This document shows positions 51,123 to 60,879 of a stretch of 64,000 nucleotides of DNA, one piece after another (positions within the stretch are counted from its first letter, which is position 1; every line of letters begins with the position of its first letter). The stretch is from Sphingobium bisphenolivorans. GTDB lineage: Bacteria; Pseudomonadota; Alphaproteobacteria; Sphingomonadales; Sphingomonadaceae. Location of the stretch: assembly GCF_000412635.1 (NCBI RefSeq), contig NZ_ASTG01000002.1:1-64000 (forward strand), in the 5' to 3' direction. The translations under genes were made by a program, and so were the position numbers. Under the pieces are notes generated by a model that was given only the letters and a program-made list of their open reading frames with translations, did no database searches and had not been told where the DNA came from.

Positions 51123-53482
51123 GCGCTGGCCCTCAACGGGTCGCGCGGGAACAGGGTGAGTGCATCGGCAGCCGACATCGGCCGCCCGAAATAATAGCCC
51201 TGCACCTTGCGGCAGCCCAGCCGCCGCACCATCGCCAGTTCGGCTTCCGTCTCCACCCCCTCGGCTGTGGTCGCCATGCCCAGGCTGTCGGCAAGGGTCA
51301 CGACGGCGCGAATGATCGCCAGGCTCGCCGCCTTGTTGTTAGACGCGCCCACGACGAAGCTGCGGTCGATCTTGATCGTATTGAAGCGCGTGCGGCTAAG
51401 ATAGCCGAGCGAGGAATAGCCGGTGCCGAAATCATCGAGCGAAAGCTGGACGCCGAGCGCGAGCAGCTGATCGAGAATCTTGAGTGAGCCCGCAGCGGCG
51501 TTGACGAACAGGCTTTCGGTCACTTCCAGCTCCAGCCGGTGGGCATCAAGACCGCTTTGGCCCAGCGCGGACACGACCGCCGCGATAAAGCTGGGGTGCG
51601 TCAGCTGCTCGGCCGACACATTCACCGCGACCCGCACCGGGTCAGGCCAGCGCGCCGCCTCCATGCACGCGGTCCGCAGCACCCATTCGCCGATCGGACC
51701 GATCAGCCGGGCTTCCTCGGCCACCGGCACGAACTTGGCGGGCGAAATCGGCCCCATTTCGGGATGTGTCCAGCGAGCCAGCGCCTCGAACCCGAGAATG
51801 GCGGCGCTGTCCGCATCCACGACCGGTTGGTAAAGGACATGCAGTTGATCCTTCTCCAGCGCGTCACGCAGCGCCAGTTCCAGCTTGCGGCGTTCTTCCG
51901 CCTGCGCGTGAAGTTGCGGCTCATAGGCGCAATGCATGCCCCCGCCTTCGCTCTTGGCGCGATAGAGCGCCAGGTCGGCGCTGCGGATCAGCGCTTCGGG
52001 TTCTACCCCATCCTGCGGCGCGACCGCCGACCCGACCGAGGCGCCGACGAACAGCATGTGCTGATCGACCTGGTAGGGTGTGGACAGGCCGCTGATGATC
52101 GCGGCCGCCAGCCGGTCGATCGCGTGTTCGGGGCCGGAGTGCGGAATGACGATGGCGAACTCATCGCCCCCGATGCGGCCGCAGAATTCACTGCCGGAGC
52201 AAATATGACGCAGCCGTCGCGCTACCTGGCTCAGCAGCTTGTCGCCGATCTGATGGCCCAACGTATCGTTGACCGCCTTGAACCGGTCGAGATCGATCAT
52301 CAGGAAGGCGCAATTGGCCGTTCGGCCAACGCCGCCGCCGCTCATCGCCTGGTCGAGAACGTCGCGCAGATGGGCGCGATTGGGCAAGCCGGTCAGCGCA
52401 TCGAAGCGCGCAAGCTGGGTGATCCGCTCGGCCGACTCCCGCTGTTCCGTGATATCGGAGCCGACGCCCCGAAAGCCGAGGAACGCGCCCGCATCATCAT
52501 AGCGGGGCGAGGCCGACAATTCCCACCAGCGGGTCAGTCCCTTGACCTCGACCGGCAGCACGACGTTGCTGAAGCTTTCTCGGCGTTTCAGATGGTCGGC
52601 AAGCCCATGAAGACCGGCCGGGAACAATCCGCTGTCCCACGCGCTGCCGGCCAGCACCTGGACCAGTAACGCGCCTTCGACGGCGCTTGCCGGCACCCCC
52701 AGCATCTCTGCAAGGCGCGGAGATACGCCGTTCAGCCGCCGCGCTGCATCGGTCTGCCACAGCCAGTCCGGCGCGCCCTGGTCATATTCGCGCAGCAGGA
52801 GGCTCACGACCTCGCTCTTTTCCTCGAGCTGGACGCTGGCGCTGTGCTGACGGGTGAAGGTCCGCGCATAGATGAAGCAGCCGACCAGCAGCGACAGGGC
52901 GTAGCTGGTCGCCAAGGCAAGTAGCGGAAGCTGGCCGCTGGCATTGAACATCCCCGGCAAAGCCGCGACGCAGGGCAGCAGGAAGCCGGTGGCGGCGAGC
53001 GGCGTGGCCGCGAAACTGATCGCGCCGCACACCATGACGCAGCTGATCAAGGTCCAGTGCGCGACCAGCTCAGCCGGACCATGCCCGGTCGGCATCGACA
53101 CCATGCACCCTGCCCAGAGCAGCCCGTGGAGCAATCCGCCAAGGCCCTGCGAGCGCAGATCGGCGACCGTCAGCCCGCCATAGCCTGACGACCGCCGGCG
53201 GCTGCAGGATAGGATATTCAAGACAATCGACAGGATCAGCAGGACGCTGAACAGCGACAGGCGCGAACTCGCCCCGTGGCCGCCGAACACCTGCCAGAGG
53301 AAGATCAGGCCGAAGAGGTTCATCGCGTGGCGGAGCAGCGCGACATTGTCGCCCGAGCGCAGTTGCGCCGCGAGGACGCGGGCGGCGGCTTCGCCTCGAT
53401 CGCTGCCGAGCCCCATCATCGCCTTCAGCGAGACGCGCTCCTGCTGTTCCGGTTCAGGGATCGAGTGTTGCCCGCTTCTCAC
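51119..53482 (-). CDS. Membrane GGDEF-EAL protein (c-di-GMP cyclase/phosphodiesterase)
   Basis: 787 residues. In order: about five or six membrane segments (about 45-215, MASE-like sensor), a PAS-like domain (about 240-345), GGDEF (about 355-515) and EAL (about 525-775). Motifs are intact: GRIGGDEFAIVI for the cyclase; ILGFEALARW, NVSAEQL, DDFGTGYSSLGY, KIDRSFV and EGVET for the phosphodiesterase. No inhibitory RxxD site precedes GGDEF. So both activities are possible and the net direction cannot be told. It probably controls motility or biofilm. Confidence 0.92.
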   Translation of the reverse strand: MRSGQHSIPEPEQQERVSLKAMMGLGSDRGEAAARVLAAQLRSGDNVALLRHAMNLFGLIFLWQVFGGHGASSRLSLFSVLLILSIVLNILSCSRRRSSGYGGLTVADLRSQGLGGLLHGLLWAGCMVSMPTGHGPAELVAHWTLISCVMVCGAISFAATPLAATGFLLPCVAALPGMFNASGQLPLLALATSYALSLLVGCFIYARTFTRQHSASVQLEEKSEVVSLLLREYDQGAPDWLWQTDAARRLNGVSPRLAEMLGVPASAVEGALLVQVLAGSAWDSGLFPAGLHGLADHLKRRESFSNVVLPVEVKGLTRWWELSASPRYDDAGAFLGFRGVGSDITEQRESAERITQLARFDALTGLPNRAHLRDVLDQAMSGGGVGRTANCAFLMIDLDRFKAVNDTLGHQIGDKLLSQVARRLRHICSGSEFCGRIGGDEFAIVIPHSGPEHAIDRLAAAIISGLSTPYQVDQHMLFVGASVGSAVAPQDGVEPEALIRSADLALYRAKSEGGGMHCAYEPQLHAQAEERRKLELALRDALEKDQLHVLYQPVVDADSAAILGFEALARWTHPEMGPISPAKFVPVAEEARLIGPIGEWVLRTACMEAARWPDPVRVAVNVSAEQLTHPSFIAAVVSALGQSGLDAHRLELEVTESLFVNAAAGSLKILDQLLALGVQLSLDDFGTGYSSLGYLSRTRFNTIKIDRSFVVGASNNKAASLAIIRAVVTLADSLGMATTAEGVETEAELAMVRRLGCRKVQGYYFGRPMSAADALTLFPRDPLRASA

Positions 53483-53588
53483 CCCGACGGTTTAGCGACA
53501 AGCGGTTAGCAATCCGTAACCCGCGCGCCTGCTCTTAGGGGTTATATCCTTTGACAAGGGGCAGGAAAGCGGCCTCGACTCCGTTCGC

Positions 53589-55328
53589 TCAGGCCGCGAT
53601 ATCATAAGGGCGGATTTCACCCGTCAGATAGAGGTTGCGCGCCTTCGACCGGCTGAGCTTGCCCGAGCTGGTCCGCGGCAGGGTGCGCGGCGGCACCAGT
53701 TCGACGACGCAGTTCATGCCGGTGATCGCCCGCACCCGCTCGCGAATCTGGTCGCGCAACCGGGTGCGCTCGTCATTGTCGGAGGTGCGGCAATGGACCA
53801 GCACCGCAGGCGCTTCCTCGCCGCCCGGCGTGGTGATCGCGAAGGCGGCAATGTCGCCCTGCTTGAAGCCGGGCAGCTGCTCCACCGCCCATTCGATATC
53901 CTGCGGCCAGTGATTCTTGCCGTTGATGATGATCATGTCCTTGGCGCGGCCGACAATGTAGAGATAGCCGTCGCTCAAATAGCCCATGTCTCCGGTGTCC
54001 AGCCAACCACCGGCCATGCAGGCGTCGGTCGCCTCCTGGTCGCGGAAATAGCCAACCATGAGGCTGGGTCCGGTGGTCCACACCTTGCCGATCTGCCGCT
54101 CGCCAAGTACCCCGCCATCCTCGTCGCGGATTTCCACGATCATGTCGCGCGCGGGCTTGCCGCAATTGACAATCGAGCGGAAGCGCTGCGGACGTCCTTC
54201 GGTTGCGTCGCCGCCGGACAGGTCGGTTTCCTCGACCAGTTCGACGATGATGCCCTCGCCCGGCGGCATGATGGTGACCGCCAGCGTCGCCTCAGCCAGG
54301 CCATAGCTCGGCAGGAACGCCCTGGGGCTGAAGCCCGCGTCGCCGAATGCATCGACGAAGCTCTGCATCACGTCGGGGCGGATCATGTCCGCGCCATTGC
54401 CCGCCAGCCGCCAGCGTGACAGGTCGAAACGGTCCTGGGCCTTGGTCTGGCTCGACATGCGCCGCGCGCATATGTCATAGCCGAAGGTCGGCGAATAGCT
54501 GATCGACGTGCCTTCATTGCGGCTGATGAGATCCAGCCACGCCAGCGGACGGCGGGCAAAATCCTCGGTCTTCATATAATCGGTCGAAACCTGGTTGGCG
54601 ACGACCGACAGGAAGCAGCCGACCAACCCCATGTCATGATACCAGGGCAGCCAGCTGATGCAGCGGTCGCTGTCCTGCACCTGCATGCCATGGCTGTGGG
54701 CGGCGAGGTTGCTTAGCAGCGCGTGGTGGGTCACCGCCACACCGTGAGGGAAGCGGGTCGAGCCGCTCGAATATTGCAGATAGGCGATTTCTTGCGGCTG
54801 CGCTTGCGGCAGGTCGCAGGCAACGGCTTCGCGGGCGATAAAATCCTCGAACGCGATGCTCTCGACATTTTTCTGACGGCCGGACTCACCTGCCATCTCT
54901 TCCAGCTCCTTGGGGAAGAGGAACAGCATCGGGTCGCAGCTGTCCAACTGCACATTGAGCTGGTCGATATAGCTTTCCTTGCCACCGAAGCTGGTCGGCA
55001 GCGGCAGCGGGACCGGCCAGGCGCCGGCATAGACGATGCCGAAGAAGAGCTGCGCGAAATCCGCGCCCGTCTCCGCCACCAGCGCCACGCGATCCTGCGG
55101 TTTCACCCCATGGGCGATCAGCCGGTGGGCGCAGGCGATGGCGTCGGCGCGCAATTCGCTGAACGGATAGGGCCGCGCCAGATTGCCGCGTGCGTCATGG
55201 AAATTAAGGCCCCGCTGCCCCATCGCAGCATAATCCAGCGCTTCGCCCAGCGTCTCGAAATCCGAGAAGCGGCGGGGCAGATCGTCGGTGGTCGGCGTAG
55301 GTGCCATCATGCTTTGCGAACCCGTCAT
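53589..55328 (-). CDS. Fatty acyl-AMP ligase (FAAL)
   Basis: About 579 residues from the chosen start (MTGSQSMMAPTPTT at 55328), one of several in-frame ATGs; the frame opens at 55517 but would overlap the divergent recX start. ANL superfamily: IAYLQYSSGSTRFPHGVAVTH near residue 170, TIMPPGEGIIVE, YGLAEATLAVTI, WLDTGDMGYLSDGYLYIVGRAKDMIIINGKNHWPQDIE with the conserved Asp and Lys. The C-terminal RTLPRTSSGKLSRSKAR lysine is present. The FAAL insertion is not tested here. It probably activates a fatty acid for a polyketide, lipopeptide or lipid; no carrier gene is adjacent. Confidence 0.85.
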   Translation of the reverse strand: MTGSQSMMAPTPTTDDLPRRFSDFETLGEALDYAAMGQRGLNFHDARGNLARPYPFSELRADAIACAHRLIAHGVKPQDRVALVAETGADFAQLFFGIVYAGAWPVPLPLPTSFGGKESYIDQLNVQLDSCDPMLFLFPKELEEMAGESGRQKNVESIAFEDFIAREAVACDLPQAQPQEIAYLQYSSGSTRFPHGVAVTHHALLSNLAAHSHGMQVQDSDRCISWLPWYHDMGLVGCFLSVVANQVSTDYMKTEDFARRPLAWLDLISRNEGTSISYSPTFGYDICARRMSSQTKAQDRFDLSRWRLAGNGADMIRPDVMQSFVDAFGDAGFSPRAFLPSYGLAEATLAVTIMPPGEGIIVELVEETDLSGGDATEGRPQRFRSIVNCGKPARDMIVEIRDEDGGVLGERQIGKVWTTGPSLMVGYFRDQEATDACMAGGWLDTGDMGYLSDGYLYIVGRAKDMIIINGKNHWPQDIEWAVEQLPGFKQGDIAAFAITTPGGEEAPAVLVHCRTSDNDERTRLRDQIRERVRAITGMNCVVELVPPRTLPRTSSGKLSRSKARNLYLTGEIRPYDIAA

Positions 55329-55506
55329 GTTGGTGTCACCCAATGTCATATTTGTCATAATCATATGTCCGGGCGCGCCGCTAACAGCTTTGAAGCGGCT
55401 TTGCACCGGATATTGCATTCCAGCTTGGTCTTCTAGCGCATAAGGGGCGGTAAAATTCCGGCCCGACTGTGGCATAATCAAGGCGTTTGCAGCATGGTGC
55501 GCGGGC

Positions 55507-56031
55507 ATGAACGGCAAACGACCCCGCCCCCCGCTGGATGAAGAGGGCCTGCGCGAACTGGCGCTCCGCTATGTCAGCCGCTTTGCCACCAGCCGGGCGA
55601 AGCTGCTCTCCTACCTCCAGCGCAAATTGCAGGAACGCGGCTGGGGCGGCGAGGGTCCCGCTGATCCAGAGGCGCTGGTGGAACGGTTCACCGACCTGCG
55701 CTATGTCGACGACGCGAGCTATGCCGTGATGAAAAGCGCTTCGCTCGCCCGGCGCGGCTATGGCGCGCGCCGTGTCGCTCAGACGCTGCGCGCAGACGGC
55801 ATTGCTGAGGCTGACCGTGTGCAAGCCCACGCGCAGACCGAGAAGGAGGCCTGGTCTGCCGCCGATCGCTTCGCCCGCCGCAAGCGCCTCGGCCCCTATG
55901 CACAGGCTCGCCCGGACCCCAAGCAGCGCGAGAAGGCCATCGCCGCCTTCCTGCGCGCGGGCCACAGCTACGACATGGCGCGGCGCTGGATTGACGCTCC
56001 GCCTGGCGAGGTGCCCGAGCCTCAAGAATGA
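55507..56031 (+). CDS. recX: Regulatory protein RecX
   Basis: RecA-binding inhibitor of filament growth, 174 residues. ALRYVSRFATSRAKLLSYLQRKLQERGW near residue 19, FTDLRYVDDASYAVMKSASLARRGYGARRVAQTLRADGI near 61, and repeated three-helix RecX units. recA is not in the window. The gene starts about 180 bases from the divergent FAAL start. Confidence 0.9.
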   Translation: MNGKRPRPPLDEEGLRELALRYVSRFATSRAKLLSYLQRKLQERGWGGEGPADPEALVERFTDLRYVDDASYAVMKSASLARRGYGARRVAQTLRADGIAEADRVQAHAQTEKEAWSAADRFARRKRLGPYAQARPDPKQREKAIAAFLRAGHSYDMARRWIDAPPGEVPEPQE

Positions 56032-56150
56032 GCGCCTGTGCTCCTGCAAAAAGCGGGAGCCTGGTTCCGCCGCCTCAACTGGCTCTGTCTTCGCAGGGCG
56101 CATTGTCTTCCCTATGGCACCCCGCCAGCTGTTGCAGTAACCCGCTCTCC

Positions 56151-56675
56151 ATGAAGCGCTTTTTCCTCATCGCAGCCACCCTCCTCACCGCCTGTTCCCA
56201 AAGCGCCCCGAAAGCGGAAAACGCCGCATCCATCGCGAGCACCCAGTCCACAACCCTGCTACCCCTAACCATCCGCACCCCCAGGGCCGAACACCGTTTC
56301 AACGTCGAGGTCGCGCTCTCCCCCAAGGAGCAGGAGAATGGCCTGATGTTCCGCAAATCGCTGGCGCCGGACGGCGGCATGCTTTTCCCGATGGACCCGC
56401 CGCGGACGGCCAGCTTCTGGATGAAAAACACGCTCATCCCACTCGACATGCTGTTCATTCACACCGACGGCACGATCGCCTTTCTGAAGGCCAATGCCCA
56501 ACCCTATTCGCGAGAGCCCGTATCGGCCGGCATCCCCGTCATCGCTGTCCTCGAACTTCCGGGAGGGCGCGCGGCAGAATTGGACATCCGGCAGGGTGAC
56601 CGCGTCCGTTGGGGGAACTGCGCCGCCTTGGCCGCGGACAAGGGACGCATCGCGCTCAACTTCTGCCCCGATTAG
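56151..56675 (+). CDS. DUF192 lipoprotein
   Basis: 174 residues from ATG 56151 (MKRFFLIAATLLTACSQ); the upstream frame to 56028 overlaps recX and lacks support. Lipoprotein signal with LLTAC lipobox. The DUF192 domain covers about 45-174: NVEVALSPKEQENGLMFRKSL, GMLFPMDPPRTASFWMKNTLIPLDMLFIHTDG and the terminal RVRWGN. DUF192 proteins are of unknown function; a few bind ligands or affect envelope processes. Confidence 0.85.
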   Translation: MKRFFLIAATLLTACSQSAPKAENAASIASTQSTTLLPLTIRTPRAEHRFNVEVALSPKEQENGLMFRKSLAPDGGMLFPMDPPRTASFWMKNTLIPLDMLFIHTDGTIAFLKANAQPYSREPVSAGIPVIAVLELPGGRAAELDIRQGDRVRWGNCAALAADKGRIALNFCPD

Positions 56676-56734
56676 CGCTCCGCCCATAGAAGCGCCTTGC
56701 CAAGCGCCAGCCGCAGCGGCTAAGCGCTTCGCCC

Positions 56735-57133
56735 ATGGGAATCCTTGGCAAGATCTTCACCTGGTGGGATGGCGCAACCATCGGCACTTCACTCTTCACC
56801 TCCCGCAACGGCACGAAGGTCGGGGAGGATCATCAGGGCAATCTCTATTACGAAGGCGGCAAGGACCCGAACGGGCTGACGCGCCGCTGGGTCATATATA
56901 ACGGAAATAATGACGCGAGCCGCGTGCCTGCCGAATGGCATGGCTGGCTCCATCACACGATTGAAGGCACGCCGGAAAGCTTTTTGCCGCCGCCGCGCAT
57001 CTGGGAACGGGATTTCACCCCCAACGCCACCGGCACACCCAACGCCTATCGCCCCTCGGGCGCGCTCGAAAAGGGCGGCCAGCGCCAGAAGGCGACCGGC
57101 GATTATGAGGCGTGGAGCCCCGACGCATCATGA
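56735..57133 (+). CDS. NDUFA12-type complex I accessory subunit
   Basis: 132 residues homologous to mitochondrial NDUFA12 (17.2 kDa subunit), an accessory subunit found in alphaproteobacterial complex I. GILGKIFTWWDGATIGTSLFTSRNGTKVGED near residue 2, YYEGGKDPNGLTRRWVIYNG, ASRVPAEWHGWLHHTIEGTP and NATGTPNAYRPSGAL. The nuo operon is not in the window. Its stop overlaps the start of the DUF2155 gene (ATGA), a neighbouring pair commonly seen in sphingomonads. Confidence 0.93.
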   Translation: MGILGKIFTWWDGATIGTSLFTSRNGTKVGEDHQGNLYYEGGKDPNGLTRRWVIYNGNNDASRVPAEWHGWLHHTIEGTPESFLPPPRIWERDFTPNATGTPNAYRPSGALEKGGQRQKATGDYEAWSPDAS

Positions 57134-57798
57134 TGCAGCGCCTGGCGGGGCGCTTCCTGCCGATCCTGCCTTGCGCACTGGCACTGATCGTCACCGGCTG
57201 CGGCGGGGATGACATGCCCACCAGCAATCAAAGCGGCCCCGTCCGCATAGAGGGACAGAAGATCCGCAACGGCGGTGGTGCGGCGGCACTTCCCGGCACG
57301 CCCATGGCGGAGCGGGCCGCGGTGATCGGCCTGCTCAACAAGCGCAACGGCATCACCACAGACCTCACCATGAAACCCGGCGAAGCGCTGCGCGTGGGCG
57401 ACGCCATCGTTCGGCTACAAGCCTGCGAAACGACCGCACCCTGGGAAAACGTCCAGGAGACCGGCGCCTTCGTGCAATTGGACGTGCGTAGCACCGCCGA
57501 CAATAAATGGCGCCGCAACTTCTCGGGCTGGCTTTTCAAGGAACGGCCCGACCGCAACGTGGTGCAGCACCCGATCTATGACGTCTGGGTCAGAAGCTGC
57601 ACAATGGCTTGGCCTGATACCGGGCCTGACACGGTGAAGCTGGGAGATAAGGGCGGCGTATCGTCGGCACGGGGCAGCGATACCGCATCGCCGGCCAGCG
57701 GCGAAAATGCCAGCTCTGCCCAGACGCCGGAGCCGCCTGCCAGCACATCGCGTCCCGCCGCCAACGGCACCCCGTCCAACGCTCCTGCCAACGACTGA
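57130..57798 (+). CDS. DUF2155 lipoprotein
   Basis: 222 residues starting at ATG 57130, overlapping the stop of the NDUFA12 gene. The N-terminus has LPCALALIVTGCGGDD, a lipobox-type signal. The DUF2155 domain (about 45-165) ends with VYDVWVRSCTMAWPDTGPDTV-like residues; LQACETTAPWENVQETGAFVQLDV is typical. A disordered Ala/Pro/Ser tail follows. The last 223 bases run antisense to the end of aat. Function is unknown; linkage to complex I assembly is suggested by its neighbour (inference). Confidence 0.88.
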   Translation: MMQRLAGRFLPILPCALALIVTGCGGDDMPTSNQSGPVRIEGQKIRNGGGAAALPGTPMAERAAVIGLLNKRNGITTDLTMKPGEALRVGDAIVRLQACETTAPWENVQETGAFVQLDVRSTADNKWRRNFSGWLFKERPDRNVVQHPIYDVWVRSCTMAWPDTGPDTVKLGDKGGVSSARGSDTASPASGENASSAQTPEPPASTSRPAANGTPSNAPAND

Positions 57799-58343
57799 AG
57801 ATATTCGCGCTGGCTGATCTCGATCGCGCCGAGCGATCGGAGATGCTCAGTCATGAACTGGCAGTCCAGCAGGGTGAAGCCGCCGAACCGCATCCGCGCC
57901 GTCAGCCAGGCGAGCGCCACCTTGGACGCGTCGGTTCGCCGCGACACCATGCTTTCCCCGAAAAAGGCGCGCCCCAGTGCCACGCCGTACAGGCCGCCCA
58001 CCAGTTCCTCACCCTCCCAGACCTCGACACTATGGGCGAAACCGATCTCGTGCAGATGGCGGTAGGCGCGTTCGATTGGATGATTGATCCAGGTCGATGG
58101 CCGATCGACGGCCGCCTCTGCGCATAGCTGGACTATGCCGGCGAAGCTGCGGTTGGCCGTGACACGGAAGCGATCGCGTTTGATCGTCTTGGCCAGCGAA
58201 TGCGAGATATGGAAGCCGTCGAGCGGCATGACCGCCCGCCGTTTCGGCTCGATCCAATAGACCTCGTCCGCTTCGCGGTCGTCGGACATGGGAAACACGC
58301 CGATCGCATAGGCCTGCAACAACACCAGCGGATCAATCGTCAT
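57576..58343 (-). CDS. aat: Leucyl/phenylalanyl-tRNA-protein transferase
   Basis: Adds Leu or Phe to N-terminal Arg or Lys of proteins, marking them for ClpAP degradation (N-end rule). 255 residues. LLQAYAIGVFPMSDDREADEVYWIEPKRRAVMP near residue 6, HPIERAYRHLHEIGFAHSVEVWEGEELVGGLYGVALGRAFFGESMVSR near 88 and LTLLDCQFMTEHLRSLGA near 167. ATG 58343 (MTIDPLV) is preferred over 58376. The final 74 codons overlap the DUF2155 gene in antisense. Confidence 0.92.
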   Translation of the reverse strand: MTIDPLVLLQAYAIGVFPMSDDREADEVYWIEPKRRAVMPLDGFHISHSLAKTIKRDRFRVTANRSFAGIVQLCAEAAVDRPSTWINHPIERAYRHLHEIGFAHSVEVWEGEELVGGLYGVALGRAFFGESMVSRRTDASKVALAWLTARMRFGGFTLLDCQFMTEHLRSLGAIEISQREYLQSLAGALDGVPLAAGRDVLAGGSGVWAELAFSPLAGDAVSLPRADDTPPLSPSFTVSGPVSGQAIVQLLTQTS

Positions 58344-58452
58344 CAGCCAAAGACTTACCCTGTGACACGCAGACATGCCAGAGGGCGTTTGCGGCTTCAG
58401 GCGTCAATCATGGATAGGTCGGGAGAGGGCGCGACCGCCCTCCCGCCCAATC

Positions 58453-58878
58453 TCACGGATAGCGCGTGCTCCAGTCCGCAGGGTAAGGCGCCTGCCAGCG
58501 CGACTTGGGCGCCCACGCCGTTCCTCTTGGTGCGAAGCCTTCCTCTACCGTGCCGACGCGCGTCATGGCATCCTTCGTGGCTGCGTCCCGGCAACTCGGA
58601 GCGACGGGACTGGCGCTGTCGGACTCGCCCAGACGTCCGCACAGATAGCGGGCGGTCAAGGAGACGCGATGGCGCAATTCGGCTCTCCCTGCCGCTGTGC
58701 TGAGGTCCAGATCGGCGTAGCTCACCGCTTGCGACAGCGACTGAACATTGCTCGGTACCTGGCCGTAGCGGCCCATGACGATGATCTCCTCGTCACTCTG
58801 CGCCAGAGCCGGGACGGCCGCGGCGAGCATGAAGCCGGCGAGGGCAATCCCCGCCACTGTCAAAGCCGATGTTTTCAT
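58453..58878 (-). CDS. UrcA family protein
   Basis: 141 residues from ATG 58878 with a GAGGATG site upstream. A signal peptide (SALTVAGIALAGFMLAAAVPALAQ) is followed by SYADLDLSTAAGRAELRHRVSLTARYLCGR, the UrcA pattern with two Cys (also PSCRDAATKDAM). UrcA is a sphingomonad exported family of unknown function. It sits downstream of the terminator of sdhA. Confidence 0.85.
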   Translation of the reverse strand: MKTSALTVAGIALAGFMLAAAVPALAQSDEEIIVMGRYGQVPSNVQSLSQAVSYADLDLSTAAGRAELRHRVSLTARYLCGRLGESDSASPVAPSCRDAATKDAMTRVGTVEEGFAPRGTAWAPKSRWQAPYPADWSTRYP

Positions 58879-59007
58879 GGGGGCATCCTCCTTATATTCC
58901 GGAGACGACTGCGACACGCTCAAGCATTGTTCGCCGTCAGATGCCCAACGAGAGGGAAAGAGCTTCGTTCCGCGCCCGGACTTCTTGCGGGCACCCGTAT
59001 CGCACAA

Positions 59008-59037
59008 GAAAAAGGGCGGCACCTTGCGGCCCGCCCT
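59008..59037 (-). terminator. Intrinsic terminator after sdhA
   Basis: On the minus strand AGGGCGG pairs with CCGCCCT around GCCGCAAGGTG, followed by TTTTTC. It lies about 25 bases past the sdhA stop codon, so the operon ends with sdhA. Confidence 0.8.
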
Positions 59038-59061
59038 CTTCCGGTCAGCTTATGGCAGGAC

Positions 59062-60879
59062 TTAGTAAACGCGTGCCTTGGGCTTGATATATTCTGCCTC
59101 GTCGGTGAGCGTATAATCGTGCACCGGGCGGTAATCGAGCGACACCTTGCCGCCCTTGCCGCCCCAGCCATCAAACCAGCTGACGGTGTGCTTCATCCAC
59201 CGCTCGTCGTCGCGGTTCGGGAAATCCTCATGCGCGTGCGCGCCCCGGCTTTCCTTGCGATTTTCCGCGCTGACCATGGTGCAAACCGCCTGGGACATCA
59301 GGTTGTCCAGTTCCAGCGTCTCGATGAGGTCGGTATTCCAGATCAGCGAGCGGTCGGACACGCCGACATCAGCCAAGCTGGCGTTGACCTGCGCCATCTT
59401 GGTGACGCCCTCGGCCAGCAGCGCGCTGTCGCGGAACACGGCGGCATGCTTCTGCATGGTGTGCTGCATTTCCAGGCGGATCTTGGCCGTCGGCGAGCCG
59501 CCCTTGGCGTTGCGGTAGTGATCGAGCCGCGACAGCGCCAGATCGGCTGCATCCTTGGGCAGCGGACGGTGCGAACCATTCGGCTGGATCGTCTCCTTAA
59601 GGTGCAGACCGGTTGCGCGGCCGAACACGACAAGGTCGATCAGCGAGTTGGAGCCAAGGCGGTTCGCACCATGGACCGACACGCAGGCCGCTTCGCCGAC
59701 AGCGTAGAGGCCCGGCACCACGACTTCGGGATCGGCGCCAACCTTGGTCACCACCTGGCCGTGATAATTGCAGGGGATGCCGCCCATATTGTAGTGGACG
59801 GTCGGCGTCACCGGCAGCGGCTGGCGGGTCAAATCGACGCCTGCGAAGATCTTGCCGCTCTCGGTAATGCCCGGCAGGCGCTCCGCCAGCACCTTGGGAT
59901 CGATATGGTCGAGGTGCAGGAAGATGTGATCCTTGTTCGGACCCACGCCGCGGCCTTCGCGCATTTCCATCGCCATCGAGCGCGACACGACGTCGCGCGA
60001 CGCCAGATCCTTCGCCGACGGGGCATAGCGTTCCATGAAACGCTCGCCTTCGGAGTTGGTGAGATAGCCGCCCTCGCCGCGCGCGCCTTCGGTGATCAGC
60101 ACGCCCGCGCCGTAAATGCCAGTCGGGTGGAACTGCACGAACTCCAGATCCTGCAGTGGCAGACCCGCGCGCAGCACCATGCCGCCGCCGTCGCCCGTGC
60201 AGCTGTGCGCCGAAGTGGCGGAGAAATAGGCGCGGCCATAGCCGCCCGTCGCCAGCACGACCGCCTTGCTGCGGAAGCGATGGATCGAACCATCCTCCAT
60301 GCAGATGGCGATGACGCCCCGGCATTCCTTGCCGTTCGGGCCATCTTCCATGATGAGGTCGATGGCGAAATATTCGATGTAGAAGTCCGCGTCATATTTC
60401 AGCGACTGCTGATACAAAGCGTGCAACATGGCGTGGCCGGTGCGGTCGGCAGCGGCGCAGGTGCGCTGCACCGGCGGGCCGGCGCCCATATTTTGCATGT
60501 GACCGCCGAAGGGACGCTGATAAATCGTCCCATTCTCGTTGCGACTGAACGGCACACCGGCATGTTCCAGCTCGATCACAGCCGCCGGCGCTTCGCGCAC
60601 CATATATTCGATCGCGTCCTGGTCGCCCAGCCAGTCGGACCCCTTGACGGTGTCGTACATATGCCAGGTCCAGTGGTCGGGCGAATTGTTGCCAAGGCTC
60701 GCCGCGATGCCGCCCTGCGCCGCCACGGTGTGGCTGCGGGTCGGGAACAGCTTGGTGATGCAGGCGGTCTTGAGGCCCGCCTCGGCGCTGCCCATGGTCG
60801 CGCGCAGGCCGGAGCCGCCCGCGCCTACCACCACCGTGTCATAGGTGTGGTCGATGATCTTGTAGGCTTCGGTCGACAT
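59062..60879 (-). CDS. sdhA: Succinate dehydrogenase flavoprotein subunit
   Basis: Oxidises succinate to fumarate in the TCA cycle and respiratory complex II; 605 residues. FAD-binding [20 protein letters not shown] near residue 16, covalent FAD His in [16 protein letters not shown] near 45, catalytic region with [22 protein letters not shown] near 290, [13 protein letters not shown] and [14 protein letters not shown] frame on the other strand through the gene is an artefact. sdhD starts at the same base where it ends. A terminator follows directly, with no sdhB. Confidence 0.97.
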   Translation of the reverse strand: MSTEAYKIIDHTYDTVVVGAGGSGLRATMGSAEAGLKTACITKLFPTRSHTVAAQGGIAASLGNNSPDHWTWHMYDTVKGSDWLGDQDAIEYMVREAPAAVIELEHAGVPFSRNENGTIYQRPFGGHMQNMGAGPPVQRTCAAADRTGHAMLHALYQQSLKYDADFYIEYFAIDLIMEDGPNGKECRGVIAICMEDGSIHRFRSKAVVLATGGYGRAYFSATSAHSCTGDGGGMVLRAGLPLQDLEFVQFHPTGIYGAGVLITEGARGEGGYLTNSEGERFMERYAPSAKDLASRDVVSRSMAMEMREGRGVGPNKDHIFLHLDHIDPKVLAERLPGITESGKIFAGVDLTRQPLPVTPTVHYNMGGIPCNYHGQVVTKVGADPEVVVPGLYAVGEAACVSVHGANRLGSNSLIDLVVFGRATGLHLKETIQPNGSHRPLPKDAADLALSRLDHYRNAKGGSPTAKIRLEMQHTMQKHAAVFRDSALLAEGVTKMAQVNASLADVGVSDRSLIWNTDLIETLELDNLMSQAVCTMVSAENRKESRGAHAHEDFPNRDDERWMKHTVSWFDGWGGKGGKVSLDYRPVHDYTLTDEAEYIKPKARVY

